NCBI GenBank assembly: GCA_902774365.1
Contig: CACYHX010000001.1
Location: 108,554 to 172,553 of the forward strand
Direction of reading: 5' to 3'
Length of the DNA stretch: 64,000 nucleotides
From: an uncultured Bacteroidia bacterium
GTDB lineage: Bacteria; Bacteroidota; Bacteroidia; Bacteroidales; F082
The notes under the pieces: model-generated
The model's database searches: none
Told to the model about the DNA's origin: nothing
Seen by the model: the letters and a program-made list of their open reading frames with translations, nothing else
In this document: in pieces, positions 26,872-37,100 of the stretch
Position numbering within the stretch: position 1 is the first letter of the stretch
Layout of the letters: every line of letters begins with the position of its first letter
Translations under genes and position numbers: made by a program

Positions 26872-26879
26872 TATCTTTG
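26872..26879 (+). promoter_or_regulatory. -7 promoter element for the acyl ligase gene
   Basis: TATCTTTG is a perfect TAnnTTTG match 29 bases before the ligase ATG. Confidence 0.75.
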
Positions 26880-26907
26880 CAGTCCAAATCCGAACCATTG
26901 AACCAGA

Positions 26908-28524
26908 ATGAGCACAACCTCCACCTATAGCCTTTACGAAATCCTGAAAGAGACTTCCGCCAAAGTGCCCGAAAAGATTGCCATCACGTACTTTGGCATC
27001 AACTTGACATACAAAGCTTTACTTGACCGCATCGACGAAATTGCCGCCGCTTTTCGGAGTCATGGCATCGGTCAAGGCGACATCGTTGCCGTCTCGCTGC
27101 CCACCATGCCCGAATCCATCGGATGTTTTTATGCGTTGCACAAGATTGGCGCCATCCCTTGCATGATCGATGTCAGGTACACTCCCGAACAAATCTGCGA
27201 AATCGTCGACAGAACGCAAGCCAAGATGCTGTTTGTCATGGGATTCAGTTGCAAGAGTTGGGCCAAGACCAAAGTCAACATCAATGTGGAAAAAGTGGTG
27301 GTGTGTTCGGGTTCCGATTCTATTCCCGCGGTTTCGTTTTGGTACGGCATAGGCGAATGGTTCAACGGACGGAAAAAGGTGTTTCTGAAAAACAAGAAAT
27401 TCTGCCATTGGAAAGACTTCATCAACACCGTTCAAGGCAAAGACGAGACCCAGCCTTATCTATGGAAGCCCGACGAGATGGCGGCCTTGTTCCAGACGAG
27501 TGGCACGACAGGTACCGTGAAAAGCGTGATGCTGAGTATTGAGAACATCCTACATTCTGTTTTACCCGAGTCTCCCATTTTCAACGACCTCAAAAGCGAG
27601 GACAGCACCATTTGTTTCCTGCCCATCTTCGCTTTCTTTGGAACCAACGCCATCATTATGACGCTCAACTATGGGATGCGCGCTATCGTCATTCCCATCG
27701 CCACCAAGGAAGAATTCTTAAAGCTCCTCATCAAGCACAAGCCCCAACATGTCTTTTCGGTTCCCGCGTATTGGGACTTTGTCAACCACGACGAAGACAT
27801 CGTTGAGGACTTCTCTTATCTTAAAACCGTTTTTATTGCCGGAGACATTCTGAACACCACCTTCGAAAAACGCATCAATGACTATCTGCAACAGAGGAAC
27901 TATCATTATGTTGTGACAAAAGGCTATGGCATGACTGAGACCGCAGGGGGCATCTCTTGTACTCCACAGCATAGCCCGAAACAATACGAACAAGGTTTTC
28001 TTGGAAAACCCTTGAAGTGCTTTGAAGTCAAGACCTTCGATGATGAAATATGCATACATTCGGAAATGAAACTCCTCGGTTACTACAAAAACGAAGAAGC
28101 CACCCGACAGCTTATCCAGACCCATCCCGACGGCAGCCAATGGCTGCATACGGGCGACATGGGTTATATAGACGAGGAGGGCAACATTTTCTTGATTGGC
28201 CGCAAAAAACGTATGATTGTCCGTCACGATGGCTCGAAGGTCTTTCCCATAGAGATAGAGACCTGCTTGATGGAACACCCTTCGGTGAAGGCTTGCGCCG
28301 TCGTCCCCGTGCAAGACCCCGACCATTCGGAAAGCAAGTTACCCAAGGCCTTTGTGGTGCTGAAAGATGATTGCCAAAACAATTGCTTTACCTTGGAGAA
28401 CCTGAAAACACACTGCAAGACACATCTTCCAGAACACCTTATGCCTGCAGCCATCGAATTTATCGATGAACTGCCGATGAACAACAACGGAAAAGTCGAT
28501 TACCAGAAGTTGATTAAAAATTGA
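26908..28524 (+). CDS. ANL-family AMP-forming acyl ligase
   Basis: The protein has 538 residues with all core motifs of acyl/aryl-CoA or acyl-ACP ligases: the P-loop TSGTTGTVKSVML (about residue 197), GYGMTETAGG (about 338), the hinge GDMGYIDEEGNIFLIGRKKRM and the C-terminal catalytic Lys region NNNGKVDYQKL. It activates a carboxylic acid as the acyl-adenylate and passes it to a thiol. It lies next to the aryl-polyene-type cluster but in the opposite direction with its own promoter. Loading coumarate from the tyrosine ammonia-lyase onto an acyl carrier protein is therefore a reasonable role, but this is inference. The 3' end overlaps the next, convergent gene by 11 bases. Confidence 0.85.
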   Translation: MSTTSTYSLYEILKETSAKVPEKIAITYFGINLTYKALLDRIDEIAAAFRSHGIGQGDIVAVSLPTMPESIGCFYALHKIGAIPCMIDVRYTPEQICEIVDRTQAKMLFVMGFSCKSWAKTKVNINVEKVVVCSGSDSIPAVSFWYGIGEWFNGRKKVFLKNKKFCHWKDFINTVQGKDETQPYLWKPDEMAALFQTSGTTGTVKSVMLSIENILHSVLPESPIFNDLKSEDSTICFLPIFAFFGTNAIIMTLNYGMRAIVIPIATKEEFLKLLIKHKPQHVFSVPAYWDFVNHDEDIVEDFSYLKTVFIAGDILNTTFEKRINDYLQQRNYHYVVTKGYGMTETAGGISCTPQHSPKQYEQGFLGKPLKCFEVKTFDDEICIHSEMKLLGYYKNEEATRQLIQTHPDGSQWLHTGDMGYIDEEGNIFLIGRKKRMIVRHDGSKVFPIEIETCLMEHPSVKACAVVPVQDPDHSESKLPKAFVVLKDDCQNNCFTLENLKTHCKTHLPEHLMPAAIEFIDELPMNNNGKVDYQKLIKN

Positions 28525-29227
28525 TACTGAAGGTCATGCCTGCGCCCAAATTGGCCTGATCGGGTTGGGCATTAGCACGCATAATGGACGGTGAAAGGCT
28601 CCATGAATACGAGTTTTTGCTTTGTCTGTTGTATTCATCAGCCACCCAATTCATGCGGCCCTTACCAATCCCCTTAAAGATGCACATCAAAGGCAATGAG
28701 ACATCGGCAACAACACCTGAAACTATAGCTGCTATTGCTGTGCCGTAACTGCCATTTCCAGTTGCGTTAATAATAGTAAACACAATTGTTGAGCCAAGGG
28801 AAACAAAGAATATCGGAGTAAACGCCCTACCAACACCAATCTGTTTTTGGGCACTCAAATAGGTCTCATAGTTCTCTCGTCCTACCAAAGCCAGAACTTC
28901 TTCGTCGGACAATTCACGACCGTTCAATTCGAGGTTTCTTCCATCGCGTTCCATCTTGCCCCCATTGAGCATGGGAGATGCCGCTTGTGTTGAAGCCTTT
29001 TCGGGTTCGCTTTGTTCTTTTGTAATCTTTTGGACTTCGCTCATCGGGTATACGAAAATGTTTCCATCGGAGGTTTGGATTTTCACGCTTTCGTTAGGCA
29101 CTTGTTCCAAGATAACTCCTTTAATCATACTGCCATTTTTCAGGTAAACTACTTCTTTGTAGCTGCCCTGGGCAAACATGACGATGCTTGTCAAGATAAG
29201 CACTAAAGATAAAAACAACTTTTTCAT
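28514..29227 (-). CDS. Exported or membrane protein of unknown function
   Basis: The protein has 237 residues with an N-terminal signal peptide (MKKLFLSLVLILTSIVMFAQ). The mature N-terminus, YKEVVYLKNGSMIKGVILEQ followed by PNESVKIQTSDGNIFVYPMS, is a conserved opening in many Bacteroidetes proteins that read like a small beta-barrel (SH3- or LSm-like) strand pattern. Two hydrophobic segments follow at about 135-185. No catalytic motif was seen. It is last in the minus-strand series, 27 bases beyond the acyltransferase gene, and may be co-transcribed with it. It is not obviously part of the polyene pathway. Confidence 0.6.
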   Translation of the reverse strand: MKKLFLSLVLILTSIVMFAQGSYKEVVYLKNGSMIKGVILEQVPNESVKIQTSDGNIFVYPMSEVQKITKEQSEPEKASTQAASPMLNGGKMERDGRNLELNGRELSDEEVLALVGRENYETYLSAQKQIGVGRAFTPIFFVSLGSTIVFTIINATGNGSYGTAIAAIVSGVVADVSLPLMCIFKGIGKGRMNWVADEYNRQSKNSYSWSLSPSIMRANAQPDQANLGAGMTFSINF

Positions 29228-29254
29228 AATTAATTAGTTTTGATGATTAATTGT

Positions 29255-30388
29255 TTAATATTTAATATTAGGTGTTGTTATTTGTTCTATTGGATTAGCA
29301 TATATTCCTAAGAATATTTCCTCTAGTTCTTTACGGTCCATGTCGGGATATTCGTTCATCCAATCCATGTATTTGATGAAAGCTTCTTTCTGCTCAACGG
29401 TGTAATGCTCGGCATAGGTCGTGGTCCCGCTACGCAAATCGTGGGCGATGTAGTTGTTAGGGTTGAGATAGAAATTCGGATTGATGCGACTATCCATCAG
29501 CTCGGCCACACGCCTATAGAACTCAGCCGACGGACAGTCATTCAAAGCCATCAAGTCGGCTTCGGTGACCATCGGGCAGACATGGAAATGCACATGGCCC
29601 TTGAACTGCATGATGCCCGTCAAAATACTGTTGAGGTCTTCGCCAGGTTTCTTCTCGTAATGGCCGTTTTTCTTGGTCAAGTAAAGCTCCAAGGTCTTCA
29701 ACTTGTCGCACGACTCCCATTCATACGACACTGCCACGGGCACGATATTCAACTCGGCCAAGGAAGCCACCCTATCATCGCGGCGGCTCATGCCAAACAT
29801 CTTGATGATGGCGGGGTCGGTGGCGTCGATGCCGTCCTTGGTGCGCCCGTTGCGTTGGGCGATCCACACCGACTCGTGTTCTTCGGTGATGACATGACGC
29901 ATATACTCCGACATGTGCAACATGCTGTTGTAGAACTCTTTAGGTGTTCCGCCACGCTCCGTGCGAAACATCTTGTTGACCTTGCCGAAGTCGATGACAA
30001 AAGGATGGCTCATCAGGTTGCTGCCAAAGGTAATCTGGCAGGTGTTTTGTCCTACATCACAAAGGATGTATTGCAAAAACATGGCATCAAGCACGATGTC
30101 GCGATGGTTGGAAACGAAAAGATAAGGCTTCTTCTCGCTGATATTCTCCATCCCCGACCATTCGAATCCTGTGGTGGTTTTCTTCAACAGGGTTTCTATC
30201 ACATCCCTGAGCAAGCCCAGCTGAAACTCCGAAACGGTCTCTATACCACGGATTCTTTCGCGAAGCATCGCTGGCGATACACCTAAAAACCGGGCGATGG
30301 CAGGTATCGCCTCGCTGTTGGCCAAACGTTGCGTCGCCGCTGGTATCTCTTCGGGATAATATGGTCTGATGTCGTCGAAATTGCTCAT
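29255..30388 (-). CDS. PlsC-like acyltransferase
   Basis: The protein has 377 residues from the ATG at 30388, which shares one base with the stop of the PaaK-like gene (TGATG); a GTG three bases earlier is less likely. The HX4D acyltransferase motif is SNHRDIVLDAMFL (about residue 93), and later RTERGG and ESVWIAQRNGRTKDG match motifs II and III of the glycerol-phosphate acyltransferase family. It moves an acyl chain onto an acceptor hydroxyl at the membrane. Close coupling to the ligase suggests it esterifies the same acyl group. Acceptor and donor are not known. Confidence 0.8.
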   Translation of the reverse strand: MSNFDDIRPYYPEEIPAATQRLANSEAIPAIARFLGVSPAMLRERIRGIETVSEFQLGLLRDVIETLLKKTTTGFEWSGMENISEKKPYLFVSNHRDIVLDAMFLQYILCDVGQNTCQITFGSNLMSHPFVIDFGKVNKMFRTERGGTPKEFYNSMLHMSEYMRHVITEEHESVWIAQRNGRTKDGIDATDPAIIKMFGMSRRDDRVASLAELNIVPVAVSYEWESCDKLKTLELYLTKKNGHYEKKPGEDLNSILTGIMQFKGHVHFHVCPMVTEADLMALNDCPSAEFYRRVAELMDSRINPNFYLNPNNYIAHDLRSGTTTYAEHYTVEQKEAFIKYMDWMNEYPDMDRKELEEIFLGIYANPIEQITTPNIKY

Positions 30389-31686
30389 CACTTGTTTCTT
30401 AGATCGATGAATTTGATGGGTTTGCGGCTCTTGGCGGGGAAGTTGATCTGTCTGATTTCATCCACAGGATGAATTTCGATTTGCGGTGCCACGCGGATGC
30501 GCGAACGGAAACTGTCTTTCAGCACTTTGACCACATCGAAGTCGGGTTCGTACTTCAAGCCTATCTTCACCACCACATCGTCGGTGCCAGCCTCGCTTTG
30601 GCGCACCTCGATGACATAGTTCTCCACATAATCGGTGTTGTCGAGCACGTCGTTGATCGCCGGCGGATAAAGCGTTGTGCCTTTCAACTTAATCATGTTG
30701 TTTTTGCGGCCCACCAGTGGCGTGAGGCGGTAAGAGTTACGGCCGCATTGGCATTGCTCCACACGTTTGGCGGCGATGTCGCCCGTGCGGAAACGCAGCA
30801 ACGGCATGGCTTCCACGCCGAGGGTGGTGACCACGATTTCGCCAGGCTCGCCGTCGGGAACGGGCAAGCCGTCCTCACCGATGATTTCCACGATAATCAA
30901 CTCGGGATGCACATGGCCGCCTTGGCCAAACTCACACTCCGAGAAGGTGGCGCCCATCTCCGTCGACGAATAGGTGGCGAAGAGCTGCACATCCCATTTC
31001 TCTTTGATTTTGCGACCCAAAAGATTAAGGTTAAAGTCTTGGTCGCGCAAGCCCTCGCCAATGCCAATGATACGGCGGATGCTGCTGTTTTTATAGTCGA
31101 TGTTATGCTCCTCGGCATATTGTATCAACTTCAAGATGAACGACGGCACGCACATGATAGTGTCGGGCTTGATGCGACGGATGGTGTCCCACTGCAGTTC
31201 GGGGATGCCGTTGCCCACACGGATGACGCCTGCGCCGAGTTCGCGCAGACCCAAGAAATAAGCCAATCCCGCCATGAAACGCTTGTCCAAAGTGGTCATC
31301 AGCTGCACCACGTCGCCGGGCCTCACGCCAGCACATTCAAACGACTTTTTCTCGTTGAAGGCCAAACGCTGCAGGTCTTTCTCGGAGCAGCCAAAGGTAA
31401 CAGGGTCGCCCAATGTGCCCGACGTGGTGATGTAGTCGATGATTTTGTCCTTCGGACAGCAGAGAAATTCATCATTGAAGAGTTGCAGGTCCTTCTTTTC
31501 GGTGAAAGGAATCTTCACCAAATCCTCGATATGTTGAATCTTATCGATATTGATGCCGTAGCTTTTGAACATCCGCTGATAGTAAGGCGAATGGGCCTCA
31601 AGATAGGCCAAAGCCTTATGGAGCAAATCCTCTTGATAGGCCTTGATTTCTTCTACGGATTGGTATTCTATGTCGTGGTTAATCAT
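30388..31686 (-). CDS. PaaK-like CoA ligase
   Basis: The protein has 432 residues from the ATG at 31686 (MINHDIEYQSVEEIKAYQ). This is the normal start for phenylacetate-CoA-ligase-like proteins, and it overlaps the preceding stop as ATGA. Motifs include TTSGTLGDPVTFGCSEKD (P-loop), ATYSSTEMGATFSECEF and GRKNNMIKLKGTTLYPPAI. It forms an acyl-adenylate and then a thioester of an aryl or alkyl acid. It is downstream of the alpha/beta hydrolase and coupled to the PlsC-like acyltransferase, so the three genes may process one acyl compound. The substrate is unknown. The section before the true start is low-complexity repeat. Confidence 0.85.
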   Translation of the reverse strand: MINHDIEYQSVEEIKAYQEDLLHKALAYLEAHSPYYQRMFKSYGINIDKIQHIEDLVKIPFTEKKDLQLFNDEFLCCPKDKIIDYITTSGTLGDPVTFGCSEKDLQRLAFNEKKSFECAGVRPGDVVQLMTTLDKRFMAGLAYFLGLRELGAGVIRVGNGIPELQWDTIRRIKPDTIMCVPSFILKLIQYAEEHNIDYKNSSIRRIIGIGEGLRDQDFNLNLLGRKIKEKWDVQLFATYSSTEMGATFSECEFGQGGHVHPELIIVEIIGEDGLPVPDGEPGEIVVTTLGVEAMPLLRFRTGDIAAKRVEQCQCGRNSYRLTPLVGRKNNMIKLKGTTLYPPAINDVLDNTDYVENYVIEVRQSEAGTDDVVVKIGLKYEPDFDVVKVLKDSFRSRIRVAPQIEIHPVDEIRQINFPAKSRKPIKFIDLRNK

Positions 31687-32654
31687 TGTTGAATCGTTGA
31701 ATCGTTGATTGTTGAATTGATTTTGACGTGGGACTTTGAGACTTGGGACGCGGGACTGAGTAATTCTTGGGCTTTGATCCATTGTAAAAACTCCTGCTTC
31801 CATTGGCGACATTCCGGGGTGCCTTTTTCTTCGCTGGCGCCAAAGCCGTGGCCTCCCGTCTGGTACTGGATATAGCGGTGCTCCACCTGATTGGCAGTCA
31901 GCGCGGAGTCAAGAAGCATGGAGTTATGATATTCCACCACAGGGTCGTCGACGCAGTTGACGAGAAACACAGGAGGACAGTTGTCGGGGATATGGCGTTC
32001 CAGCGAAAGGGAGTCGCGCATCACCAAGTCGTTTTGGCGCTTTTCGCTGAGCAAGGCCCGACGCGAACGCTTGTGGACACAACTCTCGCTCATGGTCACC
32101 ACAGGATAAATCGGGCATACAAAATCGGGGCGAAGGCTGACTTCGGTGTCTATCCCATTGGCTTTCAGATAGTCGTGCGCATTGAAACTCGCCGCCGACA
32201 TCACCAGATGTCCACCTGCCGAGAAGCCCATCATGCCAACTCTATTGGGGTCGATATGGTATTCCTCAGCATGTTCGCGTACCCATTGCAAGGCCCGTTG
32301 CGCATCGGTAATCATGTCGGGATATTGCTTGCCGCGGAACAAGATGCGATGACCCCAGATGAAGGCACCGACACCAGCCACGCGATAGCGCAATACAAAG
32401 GCCGAGATGCCGTTGCTCTGCAGCCATTGCGCCACGCCGTCGCCTTCGGTCTCCTCGTCAAGCCAATAATAGCTGCCTCCGGGACAAACGATGACGGCAA
32501 GACCCGTGTCGTTGTTTTCGGCCAGATAAGGCGTCAAGGTGACCTGTTTGCCATGGCTCACGTCGTAGCCATCCCATAGTTGAATACGTTCTTGGGCAAA
32601 TGTCTGTCCAAAAAACAAAAGCAAAAAACCAAAAAACAATGCTTTGTACTTCAT
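31683..32654 (-). CDS. Exported alpha/beta hydrolase (esterase type)
   Basis: The protein has 323 residues with a signal peptide ending in TFAQ. The fold markers are CPGGSYYWLDEETEG (oxyanion region), GMMGFSAGGHLVMSA (nucleophile Ser), NCVDDPVVEYHNSM (Asp) and GGHGFGASEEKG (His). They match the alpha/beta hydrolase-3 / acetyl-xylan-esterase-like group with the usual triad. It probably removes acyl groups from polysaccharides or lipids outside the cytoplasm. The last dozen residues (INSTINDSTIQQ) are encoded by the short direct repeats at 31684-31716 and look like an accidental tail. A TACTTTTG promoter element precedes it, so it starts an operon of its own. Confidence 0.85.
   Translation of the reverse strand: MKYKALFFGFLLLFFGQTFAQERIQLWDGYDVSHGKQVTLTPYLAENNDTGLAVIVCPGGSYYWLDEETEGDGVAQWLQSNGISAFVLRYRVAGVGAFIWGHRILFRGKQYPDMITDAQRALQWVREHAEEYHIDPNRVGMMGFSAGGHLVMSAASFNAHDYLKANGIDTEVSLRPDFVCPIYPVVTMSESCVHKRSRRALLSEKRQNDLVMRDSLSLERHIPDNCPPVFLVNCVDDPVVEYHNSMLLDSALTANQVEHRYIQYQTGGHGFGASEEKGTPECRQWKQEFLQWIKAQELLSPASQVSKSHVKINSTINDSTIQQ
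31684..31716. repeat. Short direct repeats encoding a protein tail
   Basis: Copies of an AACGATTC/AACAATC-like unit repeat across the end of the hydrolase gene and reach the ATG of the PaaK-like gene. Similar degenerate A/T-rich repeats occur at two other junctions (42577-42634 and 46325-46395). Confidence 0.7.
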
Positions 32655-32700
32655 TTGCTATTCAAAGATATCGTATCGGAAACGAAACATTAAGAATTTG

Positions 32701-32708
32701 CAAAAGTA
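32701..32708 (-). promoter_or_regulatory. -7 promoter element for the hydrolase-ligase-acyltransferase operon
   Basis: The minus strand reads TACTTTTG, a TAnnTTTG match 47 bases before the hydrolase ATG. It separates these three genes from the large upstream operon. Confidence 0.55.
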
Positions 32709-32712
32709 CAAA

Positions 32713-34191
32713 TTATGGATGATTTGGACAAAATTTGTTAATTTTACGGATAATGGCGTTTTGTCCCACCAGAGCCTCGGCCGTTTCGATGGCGGTCAGC
32801 GTGACCCCGCATAAGCCGTGGATATTGACATTTTGACCTGTGAGATAAAGATTCTTAACTTTCGTTGCCACAGACATTTGCGAGAGCATCAGGTTACGGC
32901 TGTCCTTTTGGAAGCCATAGTTGGAGCCTTCCTTGTTGCCGTAATAGTCGCGGATGGTGAGCGGCGACGAGGCAAAGACAAAGTCGATATGGTTGCGGAA
33001 ATCGGGATAAAGCCTTTCCATGCGGTCAAGCACCAAGTCAGTCTTGGCTTGTTTCCACCGTTCGTAGGCCTCGCCACGATGCCCGGTGCGCGTGTCTTCC
33101 CATGCCTTCACCTCACTGAAATCCATCGGAGCGATGAGGACCATCGTTTCGGCAAAATCGCCTTGCCGTGCAACGGGTGGGGTGACAAACATCAGCTGCT
33201 GCGGCCAAACGTCGTCTTCCGACAAACAAAAATGCGAGTGGTTTTGATAAAGAAATGCCTGTTCCTTGAACTTGACAAAAACCTTGAAGCTGGACATCGT
33301 CTCTGGCACCGACTGGATTCTTGTCTTGAAAGCAGTGGTAAACGCTTGAGGGTCAATGATTCGCAGCAGCACATCGGGGTGTACATCAGAAATATAGCTA
33401 TCGGCTTGATAGACATTGCCTTTCTTGGTGACCACCTTCGTAATGGCATGGTTTTCCACCTTGATTTTTACCACTTCTTCGTTGGCAATCACCTGACCGC
33501 CAGCATCTTCCATCACATCAGCCAAGGCCTCGGCCAACTGTTGGCTCTCATCAACAAACTGGAATGTCCCGTTGATATGCAAGGTGCTCAACAAGGCATG
33601 GATATAGGCCGGCGTTGTCTGCGGGTCGCCGCCAAACAAAGGGATGAGATAGCCCAACAAGGCCTTCAGTTTCGGGTCGGTGATGTACTGGTCCCTCAAT
33701 TCATCGACCGAGCCCAGAAAATCGTCGCTATGCGAAGGATGCTCCGCAGGGGCTTCACGCAAATAGAACAAGTCTTCTTCCTCGGAAAGCTCAAAAAGGC
33801 GGTCGATATAGGCACGAATATGCTCTTTTTCAGCAGGAAACCGCTCTGAAAGATAGGTGATCAAACGTTCTTTGCCTTGCGGTAAACTGTAGGTCTCGCC
33901 CGTGCTCATCATGGTGACCACATCTGAGGCGTTCGCATCCATCGGCTGAAGCGTCACCTTGTCAAGGACACCCAGATAGGCAAAGATTTTCCGCAGGTTG
34001 CCGCCTTCCTGAAAGCCGCCAAAGATGTGCATTCCCGTAGGAAAACGCACTCCGTTCCGCTTGAAGGTCTGCAAGCCCCCACCGATGATGGCGTTTTTCT
34101 CCAATACGGTCACCTTGTAGCCTTCCTTGGCTAATAAGGCTCCCGTCACCAAGCCACCAATACCACCTCCTATGACGACACAAGTTTTCAT
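32713..34191 (-). CDS. FAD-dependent desaturase/isomerase-like oxidoreductase
   Basis: The protein has 492 residues of the phytoene-desaturase/CrtISO-like flavoprotein family. The FAD-binding dinucleotide motif is at the N-terminus (CVVIGGGIGGLVTGALLAKE), followed by GGGLQTFKRNGVRFPTGMHI. Near the C-terminus LYLTGQNVNIHGLCGVTLTA matches the family's final FAD motif. Such enzymes are common in flexirubin and aryl-polyene clusters of Bacteroidota, where they may adjust double bonds of the polyene. The exact step here is not shown by the sequence. The gene overlaps the preceding MMPL gene by four bases and ends the long operon. Confidence 0.85.
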   Translation of the reverse strand: MKTCVVIGGGIGGLVTGALLAKEGYKVTVLEKNAIIGGGLQTFKRNGVRFPTGMHIFGGFQEGGNLRKIFAYLGVLDKVTLQPMDANASDVVTMMSTGETYSLPQGKERLITYLSERFPAEKEHIRAYIDRLFELSEEEDLFYLREAPAEHPSHSDDFLGSVDELRDQYITDPKLKALLGYLIPLFGGDPQTTPAYIHALLSTLHINGTFQFVDESQQLAEALADVMEDAGGQVIANEEVVKIKVENHAITKVVTKKGNVYQADSYISDVHPDVLLRIIDPQAFTTAFKTRIQSVPETMSSFKVFVKFKEQAFLYQNHSHFCLSEDDVWPQQLMFVTPPVARQGDFAETMVLIAPMDFSEVKAWEDTRTGHRGEAYERWKQAKTDLVLDRMERLYPDFRNHIDFVFASSPLTIRDYYGNKEGSNYGFQKDSRNLMLSQMSVATKVKNLYLTGQNVNIHGLCGVTLTAIETAEALVGQNAIIRKINKFCPNHP

Positions 34192-37100
34192 TTCAGAAAG
34201 GATTGGGTGTCAATGCTATTTTCACAAATCGGCAATTCCTGCCCTTCAAGCATGAAATGCAAGTTGTCGGGGATGTAACTGGTGTGGGAGGCTATCAAGT
34301 GCTTGTCCTCGTCGGCTTCAACGGCATAGACTTGCATATCGCGATGCACCAAGGCGATGGTCCAAGCCAACTCGCCGATGCCACTGTTTTTTACCAAAAT
34401 GCTGTGACCTTCCATGGCATCGATTTCGGCTGCGTGGGCGCGGATGCGCTTCAGGTTGCGGCGACATTCACGTTCCGTGTCGTTGCCTTTGTAGATGTAT
34501 TTGTAGCGCACAAAAGGCAGTACGTATTCCGTGTCCTCGCGTTGATTCCTGATTTCCTCGAAATGCTCAATGTAATACTTGTGGAACTGCGAAGTCAAGG
34601 CGCGAGCCTCCATAGATTTCACCTCTTCGCTTGACATTCTCTGCCCGATTTCAACATAGAGCTGACCCTCGCGCAACACAAAGTCGTTTTTCGGCATCAC
34701 ATGGTTGGCGCCATGGACAAAAACAGGCAGAATATCGACATTCAAGGCTTGCGCCAGTTGGAAGGCACCTTTGTGGAAACGCTGGATGTCGCCCGTCACT
34801 GAGCGCGTGCCTTCGGGATAAACCACCACAGAATAGCCTCGCTCGACCAAAGATTTCAGTCGCTCCACGTTTTTGTCGTAACCATCAGAAACAGGATAAA
34901 ACTCAGCAAACCTGATAATTACACCATACATTGGGTTTTTCCAGACCCAATCGGTCGTCAGCAAGACCACCTTGGGGTTGAGCATCATCGTGCAAAGCAA
35001 ATCAAGGTGCGACTGATGGTTGGCGATGATGACGGCAGGCTTCTCGAAGGTCTCGCCATACTTGTTATCAAGGCTAAACTTCACGCCAGGCAAGGTTTTT
35101 AATGCCAACCGCATGAAGAAAGCGATCATCTGATGATAACGATATCGCTTCTTTTCCGACTTGGGCACCAAAAGGATATAAAGCAGTGTTAGTGGCGTGA
35201 TGAGGACAAAGGCGAAGATGAAAAACACCAAGAACGTCAAGAAGGTGAAAATCATGCGTTTCAAGGTCAGCGGCACCTGACGGAGTTGGCCTTTCTTTTT
35301 GGTCAGCCAGCCGAAGATGAAAGGTGGCAGGTAACAAGCCATGAGCACCACCACCGCCATGCCGATGATGGCCACCTCGGCCAAGGAGCGCATGGCTGGA
35401 TGCTTGGCAAAGATCAAGGCACCGATGCCGATAAACATGAGGATACCGCTGAGGATGACACTGTTGCGGTAGTTTTTCAGCATCCGCTTGCCATAGGTGT
35501 ATTCATACAGCAGTCCTTCGGTGATATAAATGGTGTAGTCGTCGCCCTGGCCGAAGATGAACGTCGCCAAGATGATGTTGACGATGTTGAACTTGATGCC
35601 GCCCAGATGCATGATGCCCAAAATCCAGGTCCAGCCCACCGTCAGCGGCAAGAAAGCCAAAAGGGCCAACTCCAAGCGTCCGAACGAGAGGCAAAGGAAG
35701 AAGAACACCACGATGCTGCACACATAAAGGATGTAGTCGAAGTCGGACGAAAGCGCGTTGACCAAATTGTTGCCCACGTCGCTGATGCTGAAGGCAAAAC
35801 CCGTATTCGGCAGCGTTTCGCGCAATTGTTGTTTGACCGGCTCGGAAGAAGCCATCGGCACCCTAACAAAATTGACCACACGAGCCAACGAGTCATGCTG
35901 CAACATATAGTTGCCACACAATGCCATCAACGGCTCCATCTCGTTTTCATGCAATGGTTGGTAGTCTTTGGTGATGCCGTCCGTGAAGGTAGAGAAGGCA
36001 TTTTCGGTAAAACCGGCTTTCACGGCTTCTGTCCTCACTTTTTCGGCAAGGTCGGCATGTCGCTGCCAGAACTCTTGCCACAGCACCAACGACCTTTCTT
36101 GTTGCTCCACCGAGGGCAGCAGGCCGTCCATGCCCGAGATGCTGTATTTCACGCTGTCGGGAACCACTTGTCGCAAGTGAGCCATCATCGTTTCGTTTTG
36201 CCTTATAGCCTCTTGAAAATCGGGGGCTTCCGAAACCACGTAAATCAAATCGGTCTCGCCTTCCTTTTGCAGCGACTCGCTCAGCAAAGCTAAGTCTTCC
36301 TGCTGCTGTTGCGTCATGTAGTTGATGTTGTGCAGGTCGGCATCGAAAGCGGTGTCTTGGCTGTAATAACTGAGTATCAGCGTGATGATAACCAAAGGCC
36401 AAAAAGCGTACAATTTGACCTTGCGCCAAGTCTCAGAAGGCGCCTTCCCATCGTCGACGAAGAGTTTTTTCGTCTTTTTTGGCACCACGGCAAACAGGGG
36501 CAGGAAGACCATCACAAAGAGGATGGTGCCTATCAAAGTCAGGGCACCGAAGAGTCCGAGGTCGCGCATGGCCTCAGCCTTGACGAACATCAGACAGGCG
36601 AAGGCCGCCACCGTAGTGAGGTTGCCGATGACCAGAGGCTGGATGACATCCTTCAGTGCCTCGCGCTTGTTGGTCTCCTGCTTGATGTGGTCGAGATAAT
36701 GCAAGGGATAGTTGACCGCGATGCCCACGATGACCGAGCCGATGCCCACCACGATGATGGAGATGCTCGACTTGAACAAGGCGATGACCGCCAGGGCAAA
36801 GACCCAACCAAAGAGGATGGAGATGCCGAGCCAGAGCAGGTTGCGCTTGCGCGCCATGGTGAACATCAGGATGCCGAATATCAGCACAATGGCCAAGGTA
36901 ACGGAAACGAAGCTGTCTTTCTTGATTTGCTGCGCGTTGGTGACGGCGATGGTAGGCGCACCCACGGCCGAGACATGCACTTGGGGATGCTCCGCTTCGG
37001 TTTGGGCTATCACTTGGTCCAACAAACTGACAATCTTCGCATTGCCTTGCGTGTCGCTGCCCGAGAACGGCGACGAGAAGAAGGCAAAACCTTTGTCGCC